Shown: positions 18,880 to 31,240 of the stretch, in pieces | Layout of the letters: the number at the start of each line of letters is the position of its first letter | How positions within the stretch are numbered: the stretch's first letter is position 1 | From: Kappaphycus alvarezii | Lineage: Eukaryota; Rhodophyta; Florideophyceae; Gigartinales; Solieriaceae | Length of the DNA: 64,000 bases | Assembly: GCA_002205965.3 (NCBI GenBank) | Contig: NADL03000492.1 | Span: forward strand, 1,054,001-1,118,000 | Reading direction: 5' to 3' | Translations under genes and position numbers: made by a program | Notes under the pieces: model-generated | Told to the model about the DNA's origin: nothing | Seen by the model: the letters and a program-made list of their open reading frames with translations, nothing else | The model's database searches: none

Positions 18880-19131
18880 CTACTGTTGGTCGATCTCCTG
18901 GATGAAAGTAATATCGCAATCGGTACACCGCGGAGGATCCTTTCTCTCCCTTAGCCTCTGTGCTACCCTCTGGTGCCTCTTACTAGCCTCGTGAACAGCT
19001 TGCTGCCCGGAACGGACAAACTCCATGTCGCAGATGCGACAATAGAATTTGGGCTTTTTTACTTCTCTTTTTCCTCTCCCTCCTCTCCAGATCCGTCGCA
19101 GCATTGAACGCGGTAGTAGAGAAGAGGTCAA
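18880..19131 (-). pseudogene. U1-type zinc-finger protein fragment
   Basis: The frame contains FYCRICDMEFVRSGQQAVHE followed by ASKRH, a CX2CX12HX5H finger of the U1/matrin type, and then a second half-finger (PPRCTDCDITFIQEIDQQ) cut by a stop. U1-type fingers bind RNA or DNA in splicing-related and other proteins. The basic stretch before it (RRIWRGGRGKREVKKPK) fits. The upstream minus frames to 19487 are acidic and basic but shifted, so this is probably the C-terminus of a broken gene. I cannot say whether it was a host or a transposon gene. Confidence 0.5.
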
Positions 19132-19562
19132 TCCGGGCCTGGTCTCAAGAAGAAGTAGCCGCGGAGGAAGACCTAAGGGCGGGTGTGAGGTGCGAAGGAC
19201 AAGAGGCGGGCTCTGGAAAACAGGAGGGGTCTTGAGTGACTAGAGTCCTGTGAAGAAGACTCGGCGTGGATAGATTATTGTTCAGATTCAGATTCTTCGG
19301 ACCCTTCCTTGGCTCCGTCGTCAATGAGGGGGTGCCTCGGGCAAGCCTTGATGGCAGAGTTCTCTCTAATGCTCCCGTGTTCGTTAAGGTCGTTGACAAG
19401 CCCTTCCCTATCCTCCCGTCGACGCAGCTTCCTGCACCGTCGATGATCCTCCGAAGTCCGTAGTGGCTTCCTTATCCTTCCTACCATTCCATTCAGGGGG
19501 CCTTGAATGTCTTCGAAGATAGGCAGTTACTGGGGTATTGCCCCTTTGAACTTAGAGCTTGG

Positions 19563-19656
19563 CACCGAAAGTCCAAAGAGACAAGCGACATCGGCAGTAT
19601 AACGTGTATTTCCCCCTTGGAATTCGATATTAACACCGTAAGTCCAAGGAGACAAG
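19563..19656. repeat. Short imperfect direct repeat
   Basis: CACCGAAAGTCCAAAGAGAC at 19563 recurs as CACCGTAAGTCCAAGGAGAC at 19634, 71 bp on. No gene is associated. The flanking 19490-20110 shows no coding. Confidence 0.5.
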
Positions 19657-20113
19657 GTAAAACACTGCTTTGAAGACGAAAATGGGGGCAGGGTTAATTT
19701 GGTTATAGTGGTTGAGGATTTTGATGGATCGGTGTGGCTCTGGTGGGGTGGAGTGTGCGTCTTGTTTTACTTGCTCGGTCCCCCTCTGATAGCTCGGGGT
19801 CCCGATTCTCGGCCCGCCAGCCTTTATGTAGAGGATTCTAATTTAATATATTATATTGTATATATTTTATTATATTTTAATAGCGCTCTTGCACGCGCTG
19901 CCGTTTCTAGGCAATATCACTCCCAATTGAATATAGGCGCTTTTTGAAGCCCTTATGATGGCTACCGTCATCATCTCTCAACGGATGCATTTGAATGTGA
20001 ATATTCGTCAAAGCCACAAATATCCGAATACCACATCATACCAGCTCTCCTTCCATCGCCACTTATTCCCTATTGCATTCTATAGCAATCATAATCTACC
20101 GAAAAATGTTCAA

Positions 20114-20909
20114 CTAAAATACGATCCGAAGGTACCTTACGATTATTAGCTTCAGCATACCTGGAAAAAATACCGTTCTTCGGTTTCTTTTCGGCGTCAC
20201 TGCACGAAACACCTCAGCGGCTCCTTGGTACCCTTTATCCATCAAAATTGCCCAATGATCCGGATACTCACTCAACAGTAAACCTAAATATGTAATTTTA
20301 ATCTCTAATCCTTTCTTGCGAAGCGCAGTCTCGTGAAGGTCAACGTTACGCTGGAAATTTTCCAAGTAAGAAACAGATCCAGGATAGTGACTTGAACAAC
20401 TGGTAGCAAAGCCGTTGGCAAGAAATTTGACCTCAACCTTAAACCCGTACAACTTACGTTTGCCACTGAAATAAAGCCTTTCCTCTTGCATATTCGCTGA
20501 TGGACGGTTTCCTTGCTGGAATGTAATATCTGTTACATACTTGACGAAAAGGAAGTGTTTAAACTTCTTGACATCCTGGTAAGTTCTCCCATGATGAAAA
20601 TAGAATCATTGCATAGTACTGGGGCTTCATATAACGGTTCATGCATCAAATTGATTAATTTAGTTACCATAAGTTCGAAGAGCGGGACCTTCACAGCAGA
20701 ACGTTTGGCGATAATCTCCCACTCTCCTTTGTGCTTGAGAACTGTGAGTGACATAAAATATTTGTCCTTTGCTGAGTGGTTAGATTTGCAACCGAGCCCA
20801 TTGTTGTATAGTTCACATATGATATCTGAAAAACTGTTCCAGATAGTCTAAAACTCCTGTGCATCAAAATTTGCCATGTTGTGGACTGCCTGGGATCCCC
20901 CTGACTCAC
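20114..20909 (-). pseudogene. IS5/DDE_4-like transposase fragment
   Basis: The downstream frame reads RLYFSGKRKLYGFKVEVKFLA, HYPGSVSYLENF and WAILMDKGYQGAAEVFRAV. Just before it, in another frame, is YVTDITFQQGNRPS. The D.TFQ...FSGKxKLYGxK...DKGYQGA pattern is a DDE-type transposase widespread in oomycetes and other protists (from memory). Upstream (20533-20754) is KHKGEWEIIAKRSAVKVPLF, its N-terminal helical part. Frameshifts near 20500-20530 and the missing C-terminal catalytic block mark it as a fragment. It is a different family from the Harbinger copies. Confidence 0.65.
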
Positions 20910-21316
20910 AGAAGACTTCGAAGAGTTAGGATGGTGAATCTCTGTGTCATTGTCTAGAGTGTCTCTGTATTTGCCCAGTCAGCGGTCTCTTTCGACTACA
21001 ATGTCAGCAAGAAGCTGCAAGGCGTTGGCGGCTTGATGGGAGGAGGGACAGGGGCCATTTGGACAGGGCAGTGGGATTTGGGATTGTGAAAGGGCCATGT
21101 AGGATTGTGGTTGAGTGATACTGTGGTGTGCGGGGCTTCGGGTTATGTGGCGATTGTCTAGATTTGTAATGGATGAGACGTTGCAGAAAAGGGCGGGAAA
21201 TCGGGTTTGGTGTGGACTCTTTATACATTTATTTTAATCTAAAAACTCCTTACAACATTTTTTTGAAACTATTCAATTCTAATGTTAAATGTTCTTTTAA
21301 TTTTTGAGTCTTCTAA

Positions 21317-21760
21317 ATTTATGGTGATAAATTTACTCAGAATGCATCTGAATTTCCTTTTTTTGCCAGAGCACCGGGAAAAAGAACTGATGGTTTTAAA
21401 ACAGACTTGGAAAGTCTGTATCATATGATACAGACGAAAGAGAAGTTAAAATTTTCTGCTATCACCAATGTCTCTGTGAATCGAAGCAAGCTACTTAAAC
21501 CTGACATGAATTCACCAGTTTTTGTTGAGGAAAAAAGCACGAGGCTTTTTTACGAACTTTTAATAACTTTTTGTCCTGAGGGAGGATTCGTGTTGGACCT
21601 CCACGCGGGTACGTTAAGAACCGCAATTGTTTGCTTGGAAACTGGCAGAAAGTGTGTTTCAATTGAATAAAATACGGATTGCTCTCGTTTAGCATTTCAG
21701 CGGCTCCGAAAAGTAGTTCTTGATATTTCGATTCAATGTGAAGGAAGAGATAAGACAAGA
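21317..21760 (+). pseudogene. DNA methyltransferase fragment (N6/N4-type)
   Basis: The frame has no ATG at its start: FTQNASEFPFFARAPGKRTD, then KLLKPDMNSPVFVEEKSTRL, then GGFVLDLHAGTLRTAIVCLE and GRKCVSIE. A TAA at 21668 interrupts, and the frame goes on NTDCSRLAFQRLRKVVLDIS. LDLHAGT followed by GRKCVSIE is the S-adenosylmethionine-binding motif I and strand 2 of amino-methyltransferases (DxxAGT...GR..IxIE). The target-recognition part and the DPPY-type catalytic motif are not visible, so only the C-terminal half of a beta-type enzyme remains. The source is unknown: virus, transposon or host. Confidence 0.6.
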
Positions 21761-22168
21761 ATGGCTCTGACATTTTTAGGTAAACTATCTTCATACCTGA
21801 ATTCCTTCACTTCGATGGTTGTAAAGCAGGATCCGAATATAAGCCCCGCCGATATCAACCCCAGTACCCATTGCATAGATAAGAGTCTGAATAATTTCGA
21901 AGGAGGACAAGTTGTAAGACTTTTCTATGAAGTGCGAGATGTGGGGAAGGGCAGTATTAAGGGAGAGGTCCGAAACCCAACTTGTCCGAAAAAAAACATC
22001 CATGGAACTCCATTACAAGATTCTGGAAGTGTAGCGCAAGACATCGTCTGCACATACAATGTTAGTATGTCTAAGGGCATGGAGTTCGCACTCTACAAGT
22101 ACAAGTTCAGGGGAGTAGAGAGTATCTCAGTAAAACTTGGTGACCTCGGGGCCAACTTCGTCGCTTAG
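21761..22168 (+). pseudogene. Possible continuation of the methyltransferase-linked protein
   Basis: The 135-codon frame begins MALTFLGKLSSYLNS directly after the methyltransferase fragment, in the next frame. It contains EGGQVVRLFYEVRDVGKGSI and MEFALYKYKFRGVESISVKL. I do not recognise it. Its position suggests it is the downstream part of the same gene. It ends at a TAG with no break of its own. Confidence 0.35.
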
Positions 22169-22821
22169 GACATCAAAGAAACTGAACCAGATATTTACCT
22201 GCTCCTCTTGATGGTTGAATTCCAACCATAAGGATAAAGTAGATATTTACGCGGAAAATAAACACCATTCCTTCGTGGTTTCCATTTTTGTAACTTAAGT
22301 CTCCCACTGTACCCTTATTTTCAAAAATTCATCCGGACCAGTTAGAATAGGCAGTCAAGTAAGGGTTTGACGGCCTATGGGGAGTGGCGGTCGGGGCAAT
22401 GCCCATGAAATGACCTCCGTCGGTGGGGTGAGGAGAATGCCAGTGCAGAAAAAAATTGTCTAGAGGGCATTAATCGTAGTTTCCACCTTACGGTAGGGCT
22501 CGGAATCGAGAGCAAGATCCGCAAGAAGGGGTTCGGAGGTATGAACCGAAAGGGCGCTTGGGTGAGGGGTGGGGACGCGAGTGTCAATGTACGGGACAGC
22601 TGGGGTAAGGAGAGCGAAGAGAGTAGGAGAATCGGTCGCAGTCGACCGTGAAACGGCCGCGTATGTAGGGATGGATTAAGTGTGTGTGGTGGCGTCGATA
22701 GTTATGTGCACAGTAGTATTTTATTTCGCTGTTCTGTATTACACCATAGCGCATTATTTGGCACTGTATTTAACTTTACAGTATTGCAATTTTATTGCGC
22801 TACATAGTAATGTTGTGCAGA
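22169..22821. other. No gene recognised
   Basis: A more GC-rich patch (22370-22640) with open but unremarkable frames on the minus strand, then AT-rich sequence. No motif or repeat seen. Confidence 0.4.
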
Positions 22822-23376
22822 ATGGATTCAGAAATTGAGGAAATCGTTGTTACTTTTCGCCCCCCGGAATCTGGAGTCTACACTCAATCAGGAATTTTAA
22901 GATTGCAGTTTGCGACAACAGCCTTATCTACGAAGGAGATATTCAAAAGCGATATTCAGCACTGCTAAAGCATTATTGCATCGCGTTTGCCCTGTTTTGA
23001 ACCCCTCGTGTCTTCGGTTCTTTGATCCGATTCTCTTTAAAATTAAAACAGTCCCTAGATCACGTTACGTCCTTAAAACGCAGAGGAAAGCTAACCGTTC
23101 AGGAACCCAAGAAATCATCCTCTCTCTACCAAATAAACTTCTATTTGACATCGGCCTACTGTGCTCTTCCATTGCAGGGTGCTCAAGGAGAAAGAGGGAC
23201 AGCGAAAACCCTATGAATCTTTTTTGTGTTTGTTCGTTTGTTTATTGTCCAGAAGAGTCTCGGGATCGAAGATAAAACCTTCAAACTGCGTATTTTACTG
23301 CAGAAATCGTTTTTTTGTGATCGATTCTCCGTGGAACTCATCAAACTCTGCGATCATATATTATTCCATCTTGTAA
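22822..23376 (+). pseudogene. Decayed coding region, unknown
   Basis: ATG at 22822 opens MDSEIEEIVVTFRPPESGVY and runs about 46 codons. After a one-base shift the sense continues YEGDIQKRYSALLKHYCIAF, TGA, then HVTSLKRRGKLTVQEPKKSS, YQINFYLTSAYCALPLQGAQ, GERGTAKTL, TGA, then SLGIEDKTFKLRILLQKS. One frame plus two TGA codons over 180 codons suggests an old gene or element protein. I recognise no family. It may have been spliced. Confidence 0.35.
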
Positions 23377-25392
23377 ATTAGAAGTAAGCAAAGAGTATAT
23401 CTATTCGAAGCGGGCATATTAAACTGCAGATTACTCATTTTCTTCTCTTCTCAATAATCAGACCCACGAAATTGAAATTTGCGGGTTTGATTTTAGAGAC
23501 CTCAGTTTTCTCTAACGTAGTATAACTACACTGGTTTTTGTCTATGAAAATCTAGAAAAAGTATGACAATCAAACTTTTGTCGAAGGATGATCTATTTAC
23601 ATAGATAACTGAGCGATGTGTTTCCAGAGGGTCAGATTTATTCGCATGCTCTAGCATTTGACTACAGTTCCATCTATGAGTTCTACACCAATACTTTCTT
23701 CTCTCGAAGCTGTCTTTTTTGTCCACATAAACAAATCTTGAAAGGATTTAGAGCCTCGGGACCAATTAATTTTGGCGGTAGCTCGAAACTTTATTTCGAT
23801 ATCGTCGAAAATCACCTGGCTTGAAGTTAATATTTTATAGAAATTGAACACCAAGCAGCTATGCTAGAGCACCGGAAATACACCAGCAGATACCCGCGCA
23901 GCAACGGTACATATTAATTTCAGTGTCTCAACACCATTTATAGATATTTCGGCCGTTTGCTTCGTCCGTTCCATTGAAGTTCGGCCCCCTGTTGAGACAG
24001 AACAGAAAGTCGGAGATGGTTACGACCAAAGATACGGGCGAAGCAACCTTTTCGAGGAGAAGAGGTAACGGCGCGCAACAGAAAGAAAGGGAAGTGCCGT
24101 GGTCGTTAGGAACAAACCACAGACGTTTCTCTCCGAGAAGAATGATATTGAGGGTATTGAGGGTGTTAATGTTTGAAGATGATGCTATGGGCAGGCGGAA
24201 GTTGTCTGGAATGTGTCCAGTATGGGCGCTATGAAGGTTTTGGGTTGCAGACACTAAAACAGCGACATTCAGTGGTGTTTTTCGAAATGATGTGTGTAGG
24301 AGGAGTGTAAAGGGGTGCGGTCCGGAAGGTGGGCACAGACGTAAGGGGAGGAAAATATCAGCCGCTGTATCCTTTAAGTGCCTGGACGCACCTCGAACCG
24401 GACTGTATCTCTCCACATTAACAAACGTACACGTTCTAGGACCTTCAAAGTGCAGAGAAATTCGTACAGTACAGTAATTAATTTATTTTTATGGTGCATC
24501 AAAAGTGGATATAAGAAAAGGAGGCACGCTACGTGCTTTTTTCTTGCTTGGCCGATGGGTTCTGCCGTCGTGTTCTTTAGCATTTTGCCGTCACGAGCCT
24601 CCGCGCGAGATTACAGACTTCTAAAGATAAAAAGATTGACATATAGGCGCTCCTAGAGAAATAGTCAGATTGGCTTCAAAATAAAACTTGGGCGAATTTA
24701 ATGGGTTGCCCTTGAAAATGCAAATGGAGAATATTGAATTTTTATATTTTATAGGAAAATCATGTGTCAAATATTGAGAAATGGTTCATGCCTCTTTCCC
24801 GTCGGAGTTGTTGCATCCTTAACATATTTCACAAAATAGAGGGAGAAATTATGTACAACCAAGATTAAAAAGTCAAAAACGACTTGCAATTTTACCATGA
24901 CCTCACATATAGATACTTTTTTTCGATTTAAAATTCCCTTTAGCTTCATTGTCTCCTACCTACGGAGAAAAATATATTACTGGGCCGCTAATTTGTCCTA
25001 ACCCTCCCCATAGCTTGTCTAGCCTTCTTATTTACCTCTCAATCTCCCATATTACACTTTGATCGTTCTCACAGTCTCTTCCCCCTGATCCATTAAAACA
25101 GGTCACTTGAATCGTCTAAGAGTATGTTTCATTATTTTTGGTTATGCGACTGCCAATTTTATCCAGTTTAATGCACCTGAAACCCCGAAATAGAGATAAG
25201 AGAGTTCCCAAGAATTGAACTATTTATAAGGCCCACTGATTTGGAAGAAATGTGTCTTAAAAGTCCCCGCCAGTCCCGGCAAAAATGAAATAGTAAGGAG
25301 CTCTTCACCGATTCATTGTCCCACCAACGAGAGGATCATGGCTCATCCAATGTACGGTTGGTTTCCTCTTGTATGCTATCAGCTTAACTTAC
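23377..25392. other. AT-rich, no gene recognised
   Basis: An open frame at 23928-24416 (minus, 163 codons) lies in a GC-richer patch, but the opposite strand is also open and neither has motifs. GTACAGTACAGTA at about 24466 resembles stretches in the MITE and at 61 kb. Nothing else seen. Confidence 0.4.
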
Positions 25393-25550
25393 CATTTACA
25401 AAAAATGAATGGGCTACGGTGCAGCAGCAGCATGCAACGACGTCCTTGTATGACCGCAAATCGTTAGTATCCTGATGGGGAACTTTGCAACAGATGAATG
25501 TGTGGTCATTTAATCTAAATTTTCGCTCAATTCTCACTATAAAAGGAGTC
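25393..25550 (-). CDS. Candidate internal exon, unknown protein
   Basis: A frame reads TPFIVRIERKFRLNDHTFIC, then CKVPHQDTNDLRSYKDVVAC, then CCCTVAHSFFVNG and ends exactly at GTAAGT (donor, 25387-25392 on the minus strand). It begins after ...GTGCTAG. A possible last exon, GGALNWIKLAVA then stop, follows a GGTTTCAG acceptor about 230 bp downstream. No upstream exon was found. The splice sites and clean frame argue for a real exon. I recognise no family; the alternative is a chance frame next to a donor-like string. Confidence 0.35.
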
Positions 25551-28500
25551 CTAGCACATCGCACGAATAAAATAAAAGATATATTTGAGATTTTTGCTAT
25601 GGGGACTGTATTTTGTGATTTCGGAGAGATAAATAACCGGAATGAAAAGTTTCTATACTACTTGTTTCTCTTGAAATGAGGTAGGGTGGGGATAGGGCTA
25701 GCCGGTCGTTATGGATTACGTTATTTCACATTATATTGTAACTATGATATAACAGATGATTGAAAACACCAGTAGCTGTAACATTGAGCTCATCACTCCC
25801 TCTCTCCGAGCGATTTAAATAAGAAAAATTGATTTTCAATAAAACAACTTTCCACTGCGGCATAAGAGAGTTAATTACCATTTCAAGTTTGTGAGACCCG
25901 GTATTTACACCTACAAGTAGGGTCTGATAAAATAATATGAGCCGTAAAAAGTAATTCTTTAATGGGCACGCGTGTCAAGAGCAGCCAATTTGCTAGTACT
26001 GCGGATCAAATTCATAAAGAGAATCAAATTCATCATTTGCAAACCTGAATTTTCTATGAAACCTTTTAAAGCATTGGAATCTGCTTCCTACCACCGAAAT
26101 TGTTCATATCAATTCCCTGACACCGATAATTACTTTAGGGCGACTGATGTCAACACAGAATCAAAGGAAGAACTGTAGACTTCTCCGTGACGTATACTGA
26201 ATAAAGGCTATGATCTTGAATTGGTTGTATCATATATTTTTCTTGCAAGAAAGTTCCTCGTGTCTTTGAATTGAATCGCGTTGTATAGAATTCAAAAGGG
26301 TCGGCAGCGCCTCAGAGAAATTTGGTGAGATTTCATCCCAGCGAACCGTTGAAATTACTCTCCCCTCATCAAATGGACTCACTGATGTACGAAAATAATT
26401 AGTATCGATTTAGTTGCGAACATACTTGAAAGCGTTCATCGTGTCACTCAATGTTGTGAAACCTTTAACTTTAGTTCATCTGATTCTGTAGTGTAAGTGC
26501 CATGATGCGTTGGAACGGGTTTATTGCTGAAGAAAGAGCCAGAATGGGGCCTTTATATCTTAAAATAGTCCGTGGTCTAAGAGTTAGTTGGAAATGGAAG
26601 CTTACAAATTGTATGTTACAGCTCATATAATAGCCGAACTAAATAGGTGCCATACATGATGTTTACGTGCAAATGGCGCTTCATGTAATTATTCTGATGG
26701 AAGCTGGTGAAGGAACCATTACATTTGCTCAAATGTAGCAAAGGAGATACTCATAGCTACTGTAAACAGTGAAATAATTTATTGATTAACTGAAACCAGA
26801 GACTTTAGTCGCTTCGGTAATCAAATTTAGATGGAAATGCCTCATAAGCGCGAGGAGTTGAGATTCGGGGATTCCATAACATGTTAAGCGTACAGATGAC
26901 CTGCTCTATCCCATGCTGGTACGTGCATATCTTTGCGACGGACTAGACGATGACAAAATTTCGAAGAAATTTCCAGAGAAAAGAAGAACAGGAAATTATT
27001 TTTAAGTGTTAGAAGAATCTCAGGGAAGCATTGAGCCACAAAATGAAGGATGAATACATATATAGTATTTAATATTCAAAACGAAGCTCATCTTGACGCT
27101 ATTTGATATCTAGCCGACTTCAATGCAGCCATACTGAAGACGAAAAAATACGTTTCAGAATAAAGTTATGATCGAAAAGAATCAGAAACACAACGAAGGA
27201 GATAAAATACATTGTGAGACGGAGGTTTATGAGGAGTGAAGTCGTCGTGAGTATTAAATTAGCCACAATCAAAAGTTTTTGGGAATCATGATGATCTTCA
27301 TATCTAAAAGAGTTGTGAAGTCGCCGAGACCGACGATAAGGGAAAAAAACTTTGAAACTTTCATTTCAAGTATCGAAGTTTAATTGGAAGAAGCCATTGG
27401 TAGGCTATAAGTGTCGGATTACCATTGGAGAAAAGGCGTCGATGTTTGAACATTGTCGATTTCCTTTCAGTCGCCCAATTTAGTGCCAATCCACTTGTAA
27501 GTAATGCTGTAGGGTGCAATTGGCACTTTTGGACACCCACGTCCTAGAATATGCGCCTCTGCCCAAACCCAACGTGAAACGGTAATATGAATGGCTACTG
27601 CCTATGGCTCCATGAAACGTGGTTTCTACAAGTGCTTTGGACTTTTTGGGGTGTCTTGTCAGGTTCTCGCAAGTAGCACGCTGTGGTCGGGCGAGCTTAT
27701 GAGGGGTTTAATGATCATTAAGATAGAGAAAATTCTGACTTTCTGGGATGGAATGGGCGTTTTTATGCAATGTTTGATTCTGGATGGCGCGAAGGAATTG
27801 GGTCTCCGACATGGAAATTATTGATATTTGGAACAGTTTCTGAATGATAGGACTAGCATTTTATTTGTAATGATTATTCAAATAGCTATTTGAAAAATTA
27901 TCATACTAGTTCGCATGCGCTCTTTCTGTGAAGGTTCGCAAATGGCATTACGTGTTAGGGCACGAATGCCGTTGTTGACTGCTGTGACGGCGTTGAAGCG
28001 CACCGGGGAATTTTTACGTTGCGCCGCTGATGCTCTAGGAAAAGGGTTATGCTAATGCAAGCACCCCTCACTTTGTTCTATTTCTTTCATTCTTTCTACT
28101 TTCTTTCTTTCGCTTCGCTTTGCATAACTTGCGCAGGTTGCGAAAAAACGCTGTAAAGTAGCGGAAGTTTGTTCCGCCAAATTCTTGGGCCACTATTGAC
28201 CGAAAAATTTCAGGAATACGATATCAATATTTCGAGAGAAACTCTGGGAAACACCAAAAAGAATACATTACAGCATCTGTTAACAACGATATTTTACATA
28301 GTTTCATACTTTCCCGGCTGAATCACTCATTTCCCTGTTTTCGCCCTATATACCACGAAAAAAGACTATATAAATTAAAATTAGCATAGAAACGCGTTGC
28401 TTATCACATCCATGAAGAAATAAGTACCTTTACTGAAAAATATCAGAAAATAAACAAAATTGTAGGAAAAAGTGTGGTAAAAATCCCGAAATTGAATATT

Positions 28501-28741
28501 TGATGTGAGAGTTTCTTTACCCCCATATCACTGGCGTTTCGCAACACTCTCCTCAACGTGAATTACCAACATTTCTTGCAAATTAGGATTCGAATAAATC
28601 CCATCAGATAGCGCATTCGCAATCTTCTTTTCGACAAAATCGAACATCATGGATGTCTATCTGCGGCAAAATGCGCAACTTCAGTGCGTATAATCAAATC
28701 CTCAGAGCATTGCGCTATAATATATATATGCAGATATATAC
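25551..28741. other. AT-rich, no gene established
   Basis: A GC-richer island at 27480-27830 has open frames in two registers (for example MATAYGSMKRGFYKCF at 27591), but stops interrupt whichever is followed. TTTCCTTTCAG then 26 nt then GTAAGT at 27460-27503 looks like a micro-exon, without partners. The rest is featureless. Confidence 0.35.
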
Positions 28742-29783
28742 CTAATCCTTTATGAGTGCGTCGTTCAGATTATAATGTGTTCCAATTAAACCAATATTCG
28801 TCAGCTCTCCGGTTTGAAATTCTGGAGGAAGTACACCTACATCGTTCAGCAACCTCTTGCGGTCATACTGCGAAATGTTGTAATGACGTCAAAAATTTCG
28901 CCAATCTGTCAAAAAACTGAGCTTTATATCACCACCAATAACAGAAGGAATATTATGCTTAAGTGCATAGCCAGTATCGCATACGGTGGCAATCTTGTAA
29001 AGTTTCGCAGTTAACAAAGACCGTGTCACTGTTTTACAGTTGAAAAATGACCAATTAATAATCGAAAAGCTCCTTGTTAAATCGGCTAAGATGATAAATT
29101 AACTGATTTAAGATGGCTCATTTCGACTGTTTCCAAATGAAGGATCCCCAAATACATGCGCTGAGCCTGTTTCCAGATCACTGTTACTAAAGCTCAGATC
29201 GTAGTTGAATTGTTTCAGTCCTTTTAGAGACAGGGTATAATTGTTCAATACATCTCTCTGTAGCGTCTTGTGGGGGATTTTTTGCCATTAAACTAATGAC
29301 AAAAGTAATTTCTGGCTCGGTTAATGAGATAACGTAAGCCACCTGCTCTCGAATTGACATGAGTGACTGAGCGGATCTCTCTATCTTAACGGATGGCACC
29401 TTTTCAATACCTAGGCGTTGTTGCACATGATTACGTCCATGTTGGATATTAATATACATTGAATTAAACTTGAAGATATCACCAATAGTTGAGAAATGTA
29501 GACCTATGTCAGCAAATAGCTCAGATCCATTGTAATATTGAGAGAGAAACTGTTCTCGTCCAATTCCAACCGGTTTATTTACTTGCAGACAAGCAAATAC
29601 TTCCAAAGTTCTATTTGAGCCGTGTATATAAAGAAAGCAAGCATCAATCTCGGTTCTCTTCATCTTCAATAGATGATGATGATTTTTAATATAGGTTTCG
29701 AACCATAAAAGACCAATTTCGGGCAAACTATAAAATGTTGTGCAAGCCAACCATCGAACCTCTTGTTTAACACCCAATTGCAT
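28742..29783 (-). pseudogene. Copia relic: reverse transcriptase to RNase H
   Basis: The upper part (29187-29783) reads ACTTFYSLPEIGLLWFETYI, then DACFLYI and FACLQVNKPVGIGREQFLSQ, matching the copia RT block PLYG.PE.G..WF.TY...LQxDD of fungal type, with the active-site aspartates replaced (VNK). The lower part (28742-29120) reads FIILADLTRSFSIINWSFFN, KTVTRSLLTAKLYKIATVCD, FLTDWRNF, TGA, RHYNISQYDRKRLLNDVGV and YNLNDALIKD. This follows the copia RNase H order (AD, RSxLAAELYA, TDS, R..ND, N..DALTK). It is a heavily mutated relic, distinct from both other copia elements, and has drifted to the AT-rich composition of its surroundings. Confidence 0.65.
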
Positions 29784-30350
29784 TGTTGCAACAATTGAAA
29801 CAGTGAGAGGAGGTGAAGGGCAAGTTGATTGAGAAGCGATACTGATTTACAGAAAGAATAAGAGTTTTTCAGCTGAGGATGAAGTGGAGAAAAACGTTCA
29901 TACAGATGAAATTTTCACTTAAGATGGTTATTTGAACATCACACTTTTGCCTTTTTCACGACTTCCACTCGCTTGAGGAAAAATAGAGTCTTTTGCAACC
30001 ACTTCGCGTTTTCTCGTGTCTTTGATTTTGATAATGAGTTTTGAAATTATGGGCTTCAAAACATTTTACGGTTCGGATTTGAATTAAGATATTCGAACTT
30101 CGGTAAAGAAAAATTTCCATCTCGAATTCCTTGTAAAATTTTTTAGATCTCTACAAAAGGAGCTTAATGTGCGGGTCGACATTAAGAATGATATTGCCAT
30201 CTAAAAAGCCGTCGGCTCCCAACCGCAAAAACATCGTGTCAGTATGATCAGCCTTCTTTTCAATATCGCTCTTTTATTCTAACAGTACATCACGGTATAC
30301 CAGTTGATCAAATACATAAATCTTGAGTATTACTTACGAATTAGAACTAT

Positions 30351-30556
30351 CTATGTAGCATGTCTTGATGGCATCTGGTCAGGCATGTAAAGGTCCAAAC
30401 CAGATTTACTGTCATCCTCAATAGTATTTATCTCGTTAATTTTTCTCGAATATATGGGGAGTTGAGCGCGCAAAAGGTAATCAATAGTTGAATTGCTGGT
30501 TGATGCTTCTATTAAACAGGCCGTCACTCCAGACCAGGGTTTATATAGGAAAAGTG
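30351..30556 (-). pseudogene. Open coding-like segment, unknown
   Basis: About 68 codons: FLWALFLYKPWSGVTACLIE, then ASTSNSTIDYLLRAQLPIYS, then RKINEINTIEDDSKSGLDLY and MPDQMPSRHAT, stop. It is bounded upstream by a TGA and lies 570 bp upstream of the copia RT relic on the same strand. It may be an earlier piece of that element or an orphan exon. No motif recognised. Confidence 0.3.
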
Positions 30557-31034
30557 CCCAAAGAAATCACACGTTTTGTAGAAAAGAATCCATAAAGACA
30601 TCAAACTAAAAGGTTTTCAAGGCTCATGTAGCAACTTTCACTGATTTTACGCCCTTTACTTTGAGAAGAGGAGAAAAGTTGTATGGTGATAAAAACTGTT
30701 GAAAGGTGAAATTTTATTCAATTGGCGGTTACACTATGAAATAGGATAAAAAGGGGGATTTTATTGGTTACATGAAAGTTTCTCTAAGGCATACGTTATT
30801 CAAGACGTCTGTTGTCAGGTATAATGAATTTTTAGGGTATAGACAGCGATTTATTGCGAATTCTAGTAGATGAGTGTTCGCTCTAATTTTTTAAACATTG
30901 CGACATAGTAGTTTAAAGCATTGCATGCAGCGGAATTTCAAGTTTGTTAATCAAAGTACGATGATTAGAGTGATTTAAAGAAAGTGAAAGTAGAGTGCTC
31001 ATAACTTCATTTTCTTATTCATTACATTAAACAG

Positions 31035-31240
31035 GCAAACTCGTCCCCGTGCCCATATCCAATCTCTGCCGTTTTCATCCAGACGAATACGCCGTCATAG
31101 CAGAAGGGACAAGAAGCGTTGCAGCCAGGACCATGGAATCTTACCGGAAGTTTCGAGGGATATTCATGCAAAGTTACGCTGCGGCCGCTGGAACGTCTAA
31201 CGTGGCCTGCCTTCTAGCTGGCCTAGATCCAGACTTCTAG
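31035..31240 (+). CDS. Candidate terminal exon, unknown protein
   Basis: After TTCATTACATTAAACAG (a good acceptor) the frame reads KLVPVPISNLCRFHPDEYAV, IAEGTRSVAARTMESYRKFR, GIFMQSYAAAAGTSNVACLL and AGLDPDF, stop. It is about 52% GC in an AT-rich setting and free of stops, which favours coding. No upstream exon was located. Family unknown. Confidence 0.4.

Noticed and set aside
19740..19830. GC-rich stretch that resembled an RNA gene
   Set aside because: No cloverleaf, no T-arm consensus and no 5S-type boxes could be laid out.
23928..24416. 163-codon open frame on the minus strand
   Set aside because: The opposite strand is also open, no motif or splice context is visible, and composition explains it.
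27591..27824. 77-codon frame in a GC-richer island
   Set aside because: Another frame over the same bases looks as protein-like, and stops break any longer reading; no family recognised.
28742..29120. Idea that in-frame TGA codons in the AT-rich block mean a reassigned genetic code
   Set aside because: TAA and TAG occur equally in the decayed genes, and the intact four-exon gene uses no in-frame TGA; plain decay is enough.
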